Shown: piece by piece, positions 39,721-52,329 of the stretch
Numbering within the stretch: the stretch's first letter is position 1
Layout of the letters: every line of letters begins with the position of its first letter
Assembly (NCBI RefSeq): GCF_021347895.1
Contig: NC_067117.1
Span: 17,703,858-17,767,857, forward strand
Direction of reading: 5' to 3'
DNA from: Acanthochromis polyacanthus
Taxonomy: Eukaryota > Chordata > Actinopteri > Pomacentridae
DNA: 64,000 nucleotides
The notes under the pieces: generated by a model
What the model was told of the DNA's origin: nothing
What the model saw: the letters and a program-made list of their open reading frames with translations, nothing else
Databases searched by the model: none
Program-made: the position numbers and the translations under genes

Positions 39721-40742
39721 GGGGAATTTACTTTTTTCTTTTTTCCCCAAAAACTTCTGGAAGAAACGTTCAGAGATATTCTTTTAGAGTAAATGTGATA
39801 AATATGATCTGGCCCACAGTAAAAAAGACTAGATTCTCAATGTCTCTCTTAACTTCTGACCTCATTTTCTTCCTCTTCCCTCTGCTTTGCTGTGATGGGG
39901 AAGAGACTGTGCAGGCTCTGCCCAGTGGGATCTGTGGCTTCTATAGTGAGGGGAGACAGGAGAGGAGGATAGTGATTGCTGGAGCCACTACTGGGAGATT
40001 TGCTCAGAGAGGCAAAGGATGCTGTTGTGATCTGCATGTGTGCACTCTTATTGTGTGTGTGCGCGTGTGTGTGCACATCCAACTGCAATTACCTGTCAAT
40101 CACTGCATGACCCTCCAGCTTTCTCCTCCTCGAACAGAATTCCTCAAATTTTAGTTTTGTTTTTCAGTCGGCCCTTGGAGGGAAAGAAAAGCAAACAGGT
40201 TGTCGCTTTCCCAAGTTGTGTTTTTTCTTGTGTTCTTCCACACATTTCTTTGATAAGGAGGCTGTCTATCATTATTTTTAAAGGTTGTTTCATCTTTATC
40301 AGATGCTGATTTTTTTTAAAATTTTTTTTAAAGGAGGGAAAAAAAAACTTTTCCAGACAGACCGACACGGATGTGTGTTTGAGGAGCTTGTGCTGGTTCA
40401 TCAGCGGCCGTTTTTCACTCTGTGGCTGCTCGCTGAGCATTGAAACACTCTTGGTGTGTATGCGCATACACATGCACGCCTGTGTGTGGTGGGCATTGTT
40501 GACCGAGAGACATCTGCCACTAGATTATTCCCAGCTGTTATCTGAATAATTGTGTAATCCCCCCCTCCCTCTCTCCCTCCCTCTTTTACTCCCTCCTTCC
40601 TCTCTTCTCCTCCTCCTCTGCTCCCTTCTTGCCCCCACATCACTTCTTCCTCAGGCTGATGAGACAGAGAGTGATGAGTCTCTTTTCTGGGTGGCTCACC
40701 AGGCTCTTTTGCAGGAGTGTTTATGATTGTGTGAGCTTGCGT

Positions 40743-40845
<103 letters not shown>

Positions 40846-42461
40846 GCCCCCGGTCACTGGTCATTGTCTGACATTTGTAGAAGGATTTGAGACCCCCCAC
40901 CCCTCCTCCTCCCACACACACACACACATGCACGCTCACCTCCCTCCACCTCTCCTCACCCGCCTCCCCCCGAAGCTCTCGGGGAAATAAAAGTAGCCTA
41001 ATCCTGCCAGATCAAGACTGCTGTCCACCACAGCTTTACCAGCCTGTGAATTAGAGCCAGCTCTCATGTTCCTGAGGAGAGAGAAGGCCGAGGGGTGTAG
41101 GTGGGTGTGTTTGCGTTGTGGGCCGCTGGCCTGTGAAGCAGCGTTAACTGTTTGCCGGCACAATCTCGGGCAGGGGGGGTGTTTGAGAGGCGTAGCAGAG
41201 CGGAGAGCAATGACAAACAAAACGGCGAAGAGGAGCCGGAAAGTGGAGAAAGTGGTGTTTGTTGGAAGAAAGGAGCGTAGTCTTTGATTTTAACAGTGTT
41301 TAAGTTCCTGCAGAAGCGTTTAAAGTAATTTTAAAGCTGCATATGACACCGTTCATATACTGTTATCAGATGTTTTTGCTAATTAAAGAAAAGTTTTCTA
41401 ATTGTTTTTTAAAACATGTATCTCAGTTTTTTTTCAACTTCAATACATCAACTCAAGTTTTAAAATAAAAAAAGCTTTTATTTTTTTCTTTTAAAAATTA
41501 ATTGAAATGAATTTTTTCTCGGATTAAAAGAGGAAAAACATCATTCAAATATGCCGCTGTCACATTCTCACTGTTCCACTATATCTACAAAGGCACAACA
41601 CAATGTTTAAACACTGACAATTTTTCTCCCTCCGCAGACAGTTTTGGTTGACTTCTAATGAGACACGTGAACTAAAAAAGAATATTTAATCGAGCCATTT
41701 TATTTAGATTGCAATAAACAGTCAGCTCCTTCTGCTCAGCACTTCTGTTTTTTTAACACTCCGCTCTGAATCACACGAATGTATCGGGATAAATGTTTGT
41801 GTCACGCATGAGGCTGCACACATAGACACAGCGTTTGAGCCTGCAGTTGCCAGAGCTGCTTTCATTTCTGGTCCGTGGTTTGTCGGGAAACGTTCTTCTC
41901 GCCGTTGGAACTCCAATAGTCAATCAGTGTGAAGGGCTCAATGCTTGCTCTCTCTCTTTTCTCCTGCTTGCCTCTTATTGTGTTGCACTTTCTCTTGTCC
42001 ATCTCCTTCCCCCTCCATCCAAGCTCTCCCTCTCCGATCCTCTCCTTGTCATGCCTGGTGTCTAATCATCACAGCTCTGTGTTCCCTCAGCCTCTTCATT
42101 ACATCCGAGATGTCATCACAGTTTACCTCCAACATTTGCTACCTCTGCTCAGGCCTCATTTCAAAAGAAATAATTCATTCAGTATTACTGAAATGACAAG
42201 TGTGTGAGTGAGTGTCAAAATAACTCCAATGTTTTATCAAGAAAAGAAAAAACAAATTGAAAACATTATTGAAAGAGAAAAAGCGACATTTCAAAAATGT
42301 TTTTTAAAAATATATTTGTTGAAATATTTATGCTTGATTTGATGCAAGGAAACTTTTTTTTCTTTTTCTTATTCAACTGTGCTCTTACTCAAAGGATCAA
42401 AAAATACGTGAATGTGAATTATGTTATTTTATTCAGTCCGTTGTGCTTGCAGTGTTTTGTC

Positions 42462-42498
42462 AGCACACCTACTTGTCCCTGGACAAGTAGTAGGTGCT
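42462..42498. repeat. Near-perfect inverted repeat (hairpin)
   Basis: The arms AGCACACCTACTTGTCC and GGACAAGTAGTAGGTGCT are separated by only CT. They pair over about 17 positions with one small bulge (the right arm has one extra base). The sequence around it is AT-rich and has no terminator-like or transposon context. Confidence 0.7.
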
Positions 42499-43812
42499 CC
42501 TCACGCAGCATAAACAGCTCCCTGACAAAAACTACAAAGAGAGAGAAAAAAACTACTTTGTGTTCTTTTCATTATTTCCACTACGACACTTTTTAAACAG
42601 TGAAATTACTAGAATATATTTCTTCAAAAACTCAGGGCGTTTATAACCAGCCTGGGTGGTTAGATTAGCAGATGACACAATGCCCACTTGCCCATTGAAG
42701 GTCAGTGTTACCGTATGCAACCTGTAGCCCTAATCGACAACTTCTGCTACTGCAGGTTTCCATTGTCTAAAGGTCAGTCAGGAACAGTGCATTAGCTTTG
42801 GAAAGTAGTTAGCATAAACGAGGGAGGGGACCGAGGGAGGAACGAAGGACTAAAGTACAAAAACGAGGACAGGAGGGAGGGTGAGTGGCAATGAAACCCT
42901 GGCATGCTTTGTGGTGTCAGGCAGGCGTACGGCTTCTGGGGGCTTTGTGAAAAGTTTGCCTGCGAAACTTTGCTGAAGGCTGGGTTTGGTTTGAGCAGCT
43001 CCCCCAGGGGTTTGCTCAGAGAGTGGGTGGAGGGCGAGGAGGAGGAGGAGGAGGTGGGAAGGGAAGTGAGAATGCAAAAGAAGAGGAGGAGAGGGGAGCA
43101 GAGCGCAGAGTGCAGGCATGCCATCACAGTTGTCCGTTGTTACGGGGCATTGGCCCTTTAGTCGCTGATCTAAGAAACACAACTCCTGGCTCACGCCCCC
43201 TCCTTATCCCCCCCTTTCCTCTCTGTCCTCTCCCTTCTCTTTTCTCCCCTCCTCGCCGTTCTGCCTCGCCGTCTATCTTTCCCCTTAGCTTTCGACAGAT
43301 CTGCGCTGTGGTTTGAGCGCTGGTTATTAACATACAGTCTGCATTAGTGGAACGCTGGCTGGGCCTATTTGCTGGTAATGAGGATAGGGGGCCTGTGCTG
43401 TATAGTAACCTCCAGTGGCGGGGTCAAGTTCATCCTGAGGAGGTGTAATTCTCTCTCTTCTCAGCCCAAACACATGACTGCACCCTGAGGGGCGGGGGGA
43501 GGAACACACCGAGGTGGCCGTCTTCATCCCAAATTTGAATTTCTCATCCCCTTCTCTGCTCTCTCCTTCCTCTTCCCTGTCCCCTCTCTTCCCACAGGGT
43601 TAATTGAAGGGGAAATTGATAGTTCTGTGCGGTAATTGTGGCTTTGAGAATTCTCTGTCTCCCACAGAGAAAGATGAGGGCAGCTGTACCAGAGAGAGTA
43701 ACGTGTTGGAAGAGAAAAAGAAAGAGGAAAAATATAGGGAGACAGGCAGAGAGAATAGGAAGCAGAGAAGCCCCCGCACCTCTGCTATGGCACCCCCCTG
43801 AGTGGGGGTTTG

Positions 43813-43849
43813 ATTGGTTGATGAGGGATTGGGCTGATTGGCTGATTGG
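43813..43849 (-). promoter_or_regulatory. Array of four inverted CCAAT boxes
   Basis: ATTGG occurs at 43813, 43828, 43837 and 43845, the last two within the repeat GGCTGATT. Another CCAAT lies at 43,912 on the plus strand. This could be an NF-Y site cluster or a small tandem duplication. Confidence 0.3.
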
Positions 43850-44138
43850 CTGATGAACTGAGAATTCTACGTAACTTTACTAGACAGGCTCTAATAATCA
43901 TTCAATTCATTATCCAATCAGAGAGACCCTCCATACTGCTCTGTATCCTCACTGATTCTCCTTTTAATTCTCCTTTTGACCCCCCTCCCTTCTCCAATCC
44001 TCCCATACCTCCCTGAGGAGTCTGGGATGGACAGATGAGTGGAGCGCACTGTATCTGTTCGGTTCTGCTCTGCTGCTTGCTGAAGTAGAGAGAGACAAAC
44101 TTATATTCCACTGATGCCAGTGCTGAATGGACTCTCTG

Positions 44139-44176
<38 letters not shown>
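44139..44176. repeat. (CT)n microsatellite
   Basis: An uninterrupted CT run of about 19 units. Confidence 0.97.
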
Positions 44177-44178
<2 letters not shown>

Positions 44179-44984
44179 TCAAGAGGGGCTTTTCTCTCCC
44201 AGGGGCAGAGCTTCATAATTAGTCTTCTTCCCGAAATAGAAAACTAGTTTTCTGAGGTGAAGTCAACCTCTGATGCGCAGTTTTTAAGGCTGCAAATGTG
44301 AATTGATACAAAATGAAGTGAAACATATATATATACGTATAAAATAAATAAAAATTTTCACCCCCGAGTGTTTTTACGTTTGATTTTCACAAAATTTAAA
44401 ACTAACACTTTAATTTCCACCACACAGGGAGAGCATGATTAGACAGACATTTTGCTCCTGTAGTAACAGCAGGTGTTGTTTTAGCTCCTGGCTTAGTTGT
44501 TTAGTCTCAGCTCCGGCCACCCCAAGGCTGTCACCCAGGCAACGTTGTGTGCCTGTGTTGTCTTTATATTATTTAATTTTCATCATTGTGTGTGGAAATT
44601 TGTCAGCGCATTTATTTCTCTCTTTGACTTTATCTCTTCCATTGATTCAGTTTTTTTCTGCCCTGTTTTCCCACCTCTCTCTTTTTTTTTTACCCCCTTC
44701 AGCACTCATAACCTCCCACCCACTCCCCTCTGCCTCCCCCCGACACTCTCCTTTTCTCTTCCCCTCTTCCCCTCCCCTCTCCTTTCGCTTTCTCTGTCCG
44801 TTAATGAGAATGTGTTAACGAGAAAGAAAGATCTATTGGGTATAGCACAATTTATCAGAAAGGCAGAGGTTTGGAAGAAAAAAAAAAGGCGCCGGGCCCT
44901 TCAAAGAAGTCCTATTCTTGTGGTTGTGAATGTTTGATGAGACAGTGAAAAGTTCCCCCTCTAACGTCATGGTGTCTGAACAGA

Positions 44985-45470
44985 AGAGAACAGAACCGTT
45001 CTAATCATGCCGCACAGAAAAAATGACTTCCAACCCGATTTAATTAACTGATAAGAAACGGCTTCAAATTAATTTTTCAAGGATGTTAGATTTTGATTAA
45101 GAAACTCCTAAAAGAAATAGACGAATAATCAATTTTTTAATCAACTTACCCAAATGGTAACTGGTTAATATGATAATTCTAGCAATTAGGGCAAATATTG
45201 TCGAGCAGCAGTTTCTATGCATCCTGTTAAAGGAATTATAATATCTTTACATCTAATTATCATGGTTATTTAATTTTTTTGTACGGCTACCTCTCAATTT
45301 TGCCATTCATTTTTTCATCTGCCATTATAGGGATAATGAAATGAGAGTTGGAAAGTGTAATAAGATGAAACTTTTATAAGGGCCAACCTGAATAGGGCTT
45401 TTCATGCACCCTGATTGGATAGATATTTAGGAAAGGGAAAGAGGAGTTTTTCAGAATGACATTATTTCTG
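44985..45470. promoter_or_regulatory. Candidate conserved non-coding block (AT-rich, homeodomain words)
   Basis: Long AT-rich yet non-repetitive sequence with TTAATTAAC, ATAATCAATT, CTAATTATCATGG, GGATAATGAAATGAG and TTTTATAAGGGCC. There are no simple repeats for 480 bp, in contrast with the flanks. Texture matches deeply conserved vertebrate enhancers; conservation is inferred. Confidence 0.4.
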
Positions 45471-45745
45471 CTAGTTTTACATGCAAAGCTGAGATGGATC
45501 TTTAGATGTATGATTCTTTTATTTCGTCAGCAGATTAAAGTAGCTAATAGCTCCTGGCTTCTCAGTGTGTATCCTCTCTTATTCAGAAGCAGGTAGGCCT
45601 GGCCATGAATATGCTCACCATTTCTAATCCTCAAAGTTTGGAAATCATCTATTCAGTTCCAAAACAGTTTTATCTTTGAATGAAGGAAAGATTGGGCTTT
45701 TCACCTGCTAGTGGCTATAAAATATATATGTATCTGTGTACATAT

Positions 45746-45747
<2 letters not shown>

Positions 45748-45776
<29 letters not shown>
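45748..45776. repeat. (TG)n microsatellite
   Basis: An uninterrupted TG run of about 14 units. Confidence 0.95.
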
Positions 45777-45778
<2 letters not shown>

Positions 45779-46053
45779 TGTTTCACTAATTGGACAGGTA
45801 TTGAAGCAGAGGTGAAGAGGGGCCAGTGTGAAGAGAGAGGGGGGGGGGCATAGAGAAAGAGCTGGCAGGGGGTCTGGGGCTTCAGGAGAGCATCAGAGAG
45901 ACAGAGTTCTTTACTTCAAAGAAGGCTTACAGCCTGGACAAATGCTAACCGTGCTCACATGCCACTGCAACACACACACTCCACATTCAGTGGCTCTTTT
46001 GCCTCTCATGAGATGAATATCCATCCCCTCTCACTCACTCACTCACTCTCTGT

Positions 46054-46054
<1 letters not shown>

Positions 46055-46097
<43 letters not shown>
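46055..46097. repeat. (CT)n microsatellite
   Basis: CT run of about 21 units, preceded by a CACT tetranucleotide run (46,033-46,048). Confidence 0.96.
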
Positions 46098-46101
<4 letters not shown>

Positions 46102-46251
46102 GTCTGCTGTATCCTTTTGCCTCTTCGCATGCTGAACATCAGTGGAGTCGTGCATTCAGAGGGAAATATTGACAAAGCGTTTGGAGAGATGGAATGGTTC
46201 CTTTAATTATATGCTGCTCTTATGATGCATGGTGTTTCTGTCTGGCTTCTT

Positions 46252-46290
46252 ACACACACACACACACACACACGCACACACGCACACACA
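46252..46290. repeat. (AC)n microsatellite
   Basis: AC run with CG interruptions. Confidence 0.94.
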
Positions 46291-46329
46291 GGCTCATGCA
46301 CGCTGATCAGCTGAATAGGTATTCCTGGC

Positions 46330-46600
46330 ACAAAACCCTGTATTGAGCGTACATATTCAATTAGCAAAACTCATTAGCAAAACTTGGCATTTGTTGTTGT
46401 TTTTTTCCCCCTCCTTGCTCAGAATTAATGGTTTTGATATGCTAATTAGCGGGTAATTTAATTTCAAAAGGCCTCAATTAACAGCAGCGTTGTGGACACG
46501 AGGAAGTTAAGCAGCATAATCTAATTTGCATTAGTAACGAGCAGGGAGTAATTAGTCTCTAATTAGCCACTTCAGACAGCACTTGTGTTTACTTTCCTAA
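46330..46600. promoter_or_regulatory. Candidate conserved enhancer: octamer plus clustered TAATTAG sites
   Basis: Within 130 bp there is a perfect palindrome GCTAATTAGC (46441-46450), two further TAATTAG words (46549 and 46560) and a POU octamer ATTTGCAT (46524-46531). There are additional TAATTTAATTT and CAATTAACAG words nearby. Such clustering of homeodomain and POU sites in otherwise non-repetitive DNA is typical of developmental enhancers and of LIM/Nkx/Hox-type factor targets. No coding potential. Confidence 0.5.
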
Positions 46601-47969
46601 TGAAGTGGAGGGGCTTCTTTTTTATACAGGGAACTGTGCGTCTGTGTGTGTGTGTGTGTCTACATGCAAGTGTGTTTATGAGAGGGCATGTACGTGTGTG
46701 TGTTTTTTTGTGCATGACTGGTAGGCGGGGGGGTTGGCTGGCTGGCTGGCATCAAAGCCAGTGTGGCATATGGCTTACAGTTTGGCTCCAGTTCCACACA
46801 TGTTCAACCCCCCCAAACACACACAAACAAACACTTCGACACACATGAACACACATGGAGGTCAGGCTTCATCTTATGGACCTGAACACACAGTAGTTTT
46901 CAATCCATTGAAACATCTCCATGAGCTCACTTACACTCGTCACGAGGGATGGATTGTTTGTGTTTGAGGGGTTTTTATCTCGATAGTGTTTCCCCTGGTG
47001 TCATTTTTTTGTGCTGCAATAACTTGCAATGTTTTCATGTTTTCTTTTTTTTTTTGGATATCCAGACACTTGCTGTAGTCTTTCCGAATTATGTTTTTTC
47101 ACATTGTGAAGAGCACAAACTGTTGGGTGTGAGTGATGTTGTTACAAACCGTGGTTGCCGGCCAGTCTAATGCAGGCTTTATTTCTGGGATACGGTTGCC
47201 TATTGACAACACAGCAAAACAGAAAAGAAAGGGGGAGACAGCTGAATAGATGGATAAACAGACAGCTGCACGGCACGCCGAGTTTTATTCCCTTCGTTAC
47301 TATCTTTTCAAAGATCAGGAAACATATCCTGAGCAACAATCGAGTAAATAGTGGACAAATAAAATGCATTCTCCTCTAGGATGAGCGTTCCAACAGTTTG
47401 AACTTTTCCATTCATGGCTGTGTCCAAAACAAGTTGAAAACAACAGGCTTCCTCCTGGGCTTTTTTTTTTTGGGAAGGGAGACGGGGTGGAAGGGTTTCA
47501 AGGGGAGCAGCATAGTGGGGTTTTAGGGGAGGGGGGGGCGGGACAAGCAGCTGCCCTATTAGCCCAAATCTGTTGTTCAGAGGAGGTGGGAGGAGGGTGG
47601 AGCAACACCACTGAATTTCCACAAAGGAAAGCACGCACTTTTTTTTCCCCCACTTTGTGTGCAAAGAGGGCCATGTTCTCAGATTATGCCACAAATTAGC
47701 GTACGTTTAACCCCCAATACCTCTTCAGGTGTAACTCTTGTCTTATTTTTTACCCATAATCCAGTGCATAGGACAGAGGAGACCGTGGGGACCCCATTAA
47801 CTGACAGTCACTCTGATGGAAGGTGTTTTTCTAAAGACTTTCCTCCAACCATCCCTGGGAATAATAAAGAGAGGTCACAAAGCTGGGTGACTTCCTGCTG
47901 CAAAAAGCGGGGTCAGAGCCTTGGTTGGCAGAAGCAGTCAGCGCTCAGTGGACATGGCTTGGAACGCGC

Positions 47970-47978
47970 GCACGCACG

Positions 47979-48012
<34 letters not shown>
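47970..48012. repeat. (CACG)n/(CA)n microsatellite
   Basis: A CGCA run followed by an uninterrupted CA run. Confidence 0.95.
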
Positions 48013-48016
<4 letters not shown>

Positions 48017-51000
48017 GAACGGATTGCAACCCATAGTGTAGAACTTGTGTGATTTACACGCGCCAAGAGCAGGAGCTGGAAAGAATTCAATAAATATAAT
48101 GAATGAAGGCGATGCAGTGATTATGAGCCTGTTTCTAGTGCTGACCTCTACCCATACACACATACTCACAGATTTATTGGCACAAACATCCATAGATATG
48201 CACATATACACACAAACACTCACACATACGCATCCATAAATAGGCAACTGATTTACAAATGAGCTGACCTGTGTGTTGGCCTTGCTCTCAGATAGGCTCA
48301 CACCCCCGCCAGGATGCATAAATCACAATGGACATGCATATGCATGAGCATCTGAGGAGGTGGGATAAGTGCGTCTGCATGTGTGTGTGTGTGTATGTGT
48401 GTGTGTGAAAACCAGCCGGCAGCAGTGCTTGTATCGATTATCGAGGCTTAGTTAGGTGCCTTTTATTCCACTGAGTTAAAGTCAAGGACCGTGGACAGGC
48501 CCCTTTCCAGTGTGTGTTGCTTTTGAATGGCAAGAAAAAAAGAAAGAAAAAAGGAGGAGAAAGAACTTAACTGTTCTTTTTTTCCTCTTTTTAGTAGCAT
48601 CCAGGGATAGCACATCACATTAATGGAACAGAGATGACGTTTCACATCTCTTCTGTCTCTGGAAGAAGTGGTTTTGGTGTTGGACCTTTGCCTGATGTGT
48701 GTGTATATGATGTGAGCTGCTTTAACCTCCTCTTGTTTTATGGACTTATACATGGCTCTGGATCTCACTGCTGCTAGATTAATTTACACACCACTCACAC
48801 ATGCTTGCCAAATCTCCCTCTGTCTCTCTCTCTTCCTCCCTCGCTCCTTCTCTCTGAAGACAGAGCAGAAATTGCCTGGTGAGGTAAATAAATTACTTCC
48901 ATCGATTGCTATAGTTGTAGAGTGACTTTATCACAGTTTGACTTGTCCAGATACAGATCAGCATGTGACAGCGTGTTTTATAATGTGCCACTGTGTCTGT
49001 GTGTATGTGTCACTTACCTCATGTGTGTGAGTGTGTGTGTGTGTTTGTTAGTGTGTGCCAGCTGCAAAAATCTGTGTAAAATCTAAATGATGGGTATCTC
49101 AGCATATTAAAAGTTACTGCTAGAGGTACTGTATTGTCCAAAAGCTGTGTCTGAGTATGTGTGCCTAATTGAAAAAGGCCACGACATGGATATTGGCAAG
49201 CAGATGAATTAGGTATTATTAGAACGGGATTTTAAAGCTCACCCTGTGGCTACATAGGTTGTTTGGCTTATTGAGTTTATCTCGGCCTTGTTATCCATCA
49301 GAATTGGTTGTTGATAGCCGATAGGAGCAGCAGATTGGTGACATCCTAATGCAGCTAAGGATGATACCCATCTCTGATAACATTTATCTAAATTCCTGTT
49401 GTGTATGTGCATTATATGCAGTGTCTCTACGCATACCTTAACCCCCATTCTCCACATTTCGCTTCCTGGAAAGAGGTTAAAAGTTCACCCAAAAGTGCAG
49501 AGGTCTCCTGTGTGTTTCTCTCTGTGCTTGTGTGTAGCAGTCTGGGACACATGCTGTTTTAATAGTCACTGTGCTGACGTTACTGCAGAGGCCAAGAAGC
49601 CACCGTTAAAAAGACAGGATTTGGAAAAAGAGCGAGAAAAGGCCTCATCTGTTTGCATTAAACAGTGGAAGAACTGACCAGTGAAGGAGCAAATGAGCGG
49701 CAGACGGCTAAAAGATATCTGCTTTTCTGGCTATGACCCTTGCCTCAGCTTTTCTTCCCTCATTCCCTTCAGCCGAGATTACTCAACAAACACCTTCTTT
49801 TATTTTATATCTCCTTCTCATCTCATATTTAACTTTGAATATTAGTATTTGCTTTTGTCGGACTGTTTTTAAAAAATAGACACAATCTAACATTAGAATA
49901 GCCCGTGTGGATGATGAGGGATTAAAACGGTGAGCTGGCAAGCTGGCAGATTTTTTCTTTTTATTTACTCTTGAGCATGATTCCTTACAGTTTATTCGGA
50001 CCAGTCTGCCTGTCATCTGCACGATCAGGTTATTTTCTGAATCAGATGCTCCTGATTTGAGAATTAATTAGGCAGTGCAGTGGCGTCAGGGCTGGGATTT
50101 TGGGTTTGTTCGCTAGCTATTTTAGTAGCTAATTACTGAGGGGGAGAGTGTTAATTGGAATTCTCTTAGATAATGTGAACTCCTCTTCCCCTTTTCTCCC
50201 CCGCCTCCACTAGACTTTAATAGAAAACCACAGCGCTTAATAGACTCTCCCTCTCAGTCTCTTTGTATTTTATTTTTTATTATTTTTTTATGTTTCTGAC
50301 AGGAGCACAGCTGATGTACCTGCAATATTTGTGGTCGCGCTGCCTCTGTGCATGCGTGTCGTGCACTCTGTGGTGTATGCTGTTCTCCCAAGAAGTGACA
50401 TATAGAGTAGTAATCCTCTCAGACTTCAACAGGATATTGATTCCTTTTCTCTCACTGACAAGCACAGTGTTAGATTTCACATGGCACGGAATGACAGAGA
50501 CACAGAGCTCAGTGTCATATCACATAGACCTGTAAGCTAAATGAGCAAAGGACAGGAGAATATATATATTTTAAAGAAAATGGGACTAGATTAAGATCAT
50601 CACAAATGTGCTATCAATGTAGCCTGTCTATAAATTCATGAGAGAAAAACTGAATTTTCATAAAATCTTTTTAAAGGCTCGATTTACTTGTTTATGTAGT
50701 TTTTGCTTAACTTTTGTTGCACTGATAAAGAACAAAACCTGCATTCTGACCGATTTTTTTTCCCCATAGCCTAGGGGGTTAAAATGCAAATTCAGTGCTG
50801 CATAAGTAGGAAGATATAAACATTAAAAAAAGAGATTTTAATTTTAAAGAATGTTTGAAATGAAACAATACTTGCATTTGGATGTTGTTATAATTGGAGC
50901 GAATGGCTGACTAGATAAACAGACTTGTGCTGCTGGTGTAGGAGCACACACTTGGGGGTCTTTTCATATCTGTGTTCTGTTTAAAAATTAAACTCCAAAC

Positions 51001-51866
51001 CAGCATTAAGCAGAGAAGGGGGGAAAAAATTAATATACAGTGAGAGGGGACTAATCAGAGATCTGTGGTTTCATTGTAATTCTTCTGTCGTGCTAAACTG
51101 TGACAAAAACATTATTTAACATCTTTACCTCCGCTTCAGCCACTCAGAAAGCCTCGGCACACACACAGAAGACCTTACAGTATTTTAATATCACTGCTTG
51201 TATATTCTAATCCTGACACCACTTGAAATATAATTCTTTCCCCTATTTTAAATCATGGATGTGAAATTGCATTAAGGCAGGAGTGTGTGGGCATAAAAGC
51301 AGGGATGTTAAATGGACATATGAATGCAGGGGTGAATCCTAACCTATTAAGTACTTTCCTTATTATTTCTGAAAGTGGAGCGTGATAATTAGTTTGGTAG
51401 AAATCCTATAGTGGGGTGGAGGTATGGGTCTCAATAGTTGAGCCAAATTAATTTCTTCTGTCACCTTGAGCATACGTTCCTCTTAATAGGTTTAATTTAT
51501 TTCACGGTGATTATCTTTTTTCTTTTTTTTTAAACCACTTGACTGTGATGCGCATATTCACCACAAAATCCACTTCAACCTCCTGCACATGAATGGTATA
51601 TTCATACCTAAATATGATATATCTGCACGGCATCATTACTGCCTGGCTGCTGAGTCTGTGTGATCTGAGAGATGGCACTGTGCCGTTTTCCCAGGGGTCC
51701 CTGCTGCTGCGGCCCAGTTGTCATGTGATCCATGTGTCTGGCTAAGAGCTCAGTTTTTCTCAGGAGTCACTCCAAGTCTTTTTAGTCCTAAAAGTTAACA
51801 ATCATTCTTGATGTTAAATCCATCAGAAACCTCCATGTGCCACGAGGTCGCTTTAATAATCTCCCC

Positions 51867-51901
51867 TGTGTATGTGTGTGTGTGTATGTGTGTGTGTGTG
51901 T
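51867..51901. repeat. (TG)n microsatellite with TATG interruptions
   Basis: TG run broken by two TATG variants. Confidence 0.92.
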
Positions 51902-52271
51902 TGAGGTTAGGGTGGGCCATGGGAAAGTGGCATACCTGAGCGGATTAGAATGATCCCTGGGACACTTTCCGTGGGACACACTCACATACTAATTATGTGT
52001 AAATTCAAGTGAATTGCCATTTTGCAACATCTCCCACACCCCAGGCTTTTTTTTTTTATCGAAAAGAACATAAGTCACTGCAGAATGAGCGTACCTTGAG
52101 GGTATGCCTGTGCGTGTGTGTGTGTGTGTGTTTGTGTTGAGCCCCACTCCAATGTGTATGGTTGGTTTTTGATCTCCGAGATCACTCTAGTTGCCCTGTC
52201 TGGTTTCAACTTACACTGGTAAATTACACCCAATCACTGAAATTACATCCTATGGACTCCCTCTTTCTCTC

Positions 52272-52280
<9 letters not shown>

Positions 52281-52328
<48 letters not shown>
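52281..52328. repeat. (GT)n microsatellite
   Basis: An uninterrupted GT run of 24 units after a CTTT-rich stretch. Confidence 0.97.

Positions 52329-52329
<1 letters not shown>

Noticed and set aside
42462..42498. let-7-like microRNA suggested by 'agtagtaggtgc'
   Set aside because: The seed and the rest of let-7 do not match, and the 2-base loop is too small for a miRNA precursor.
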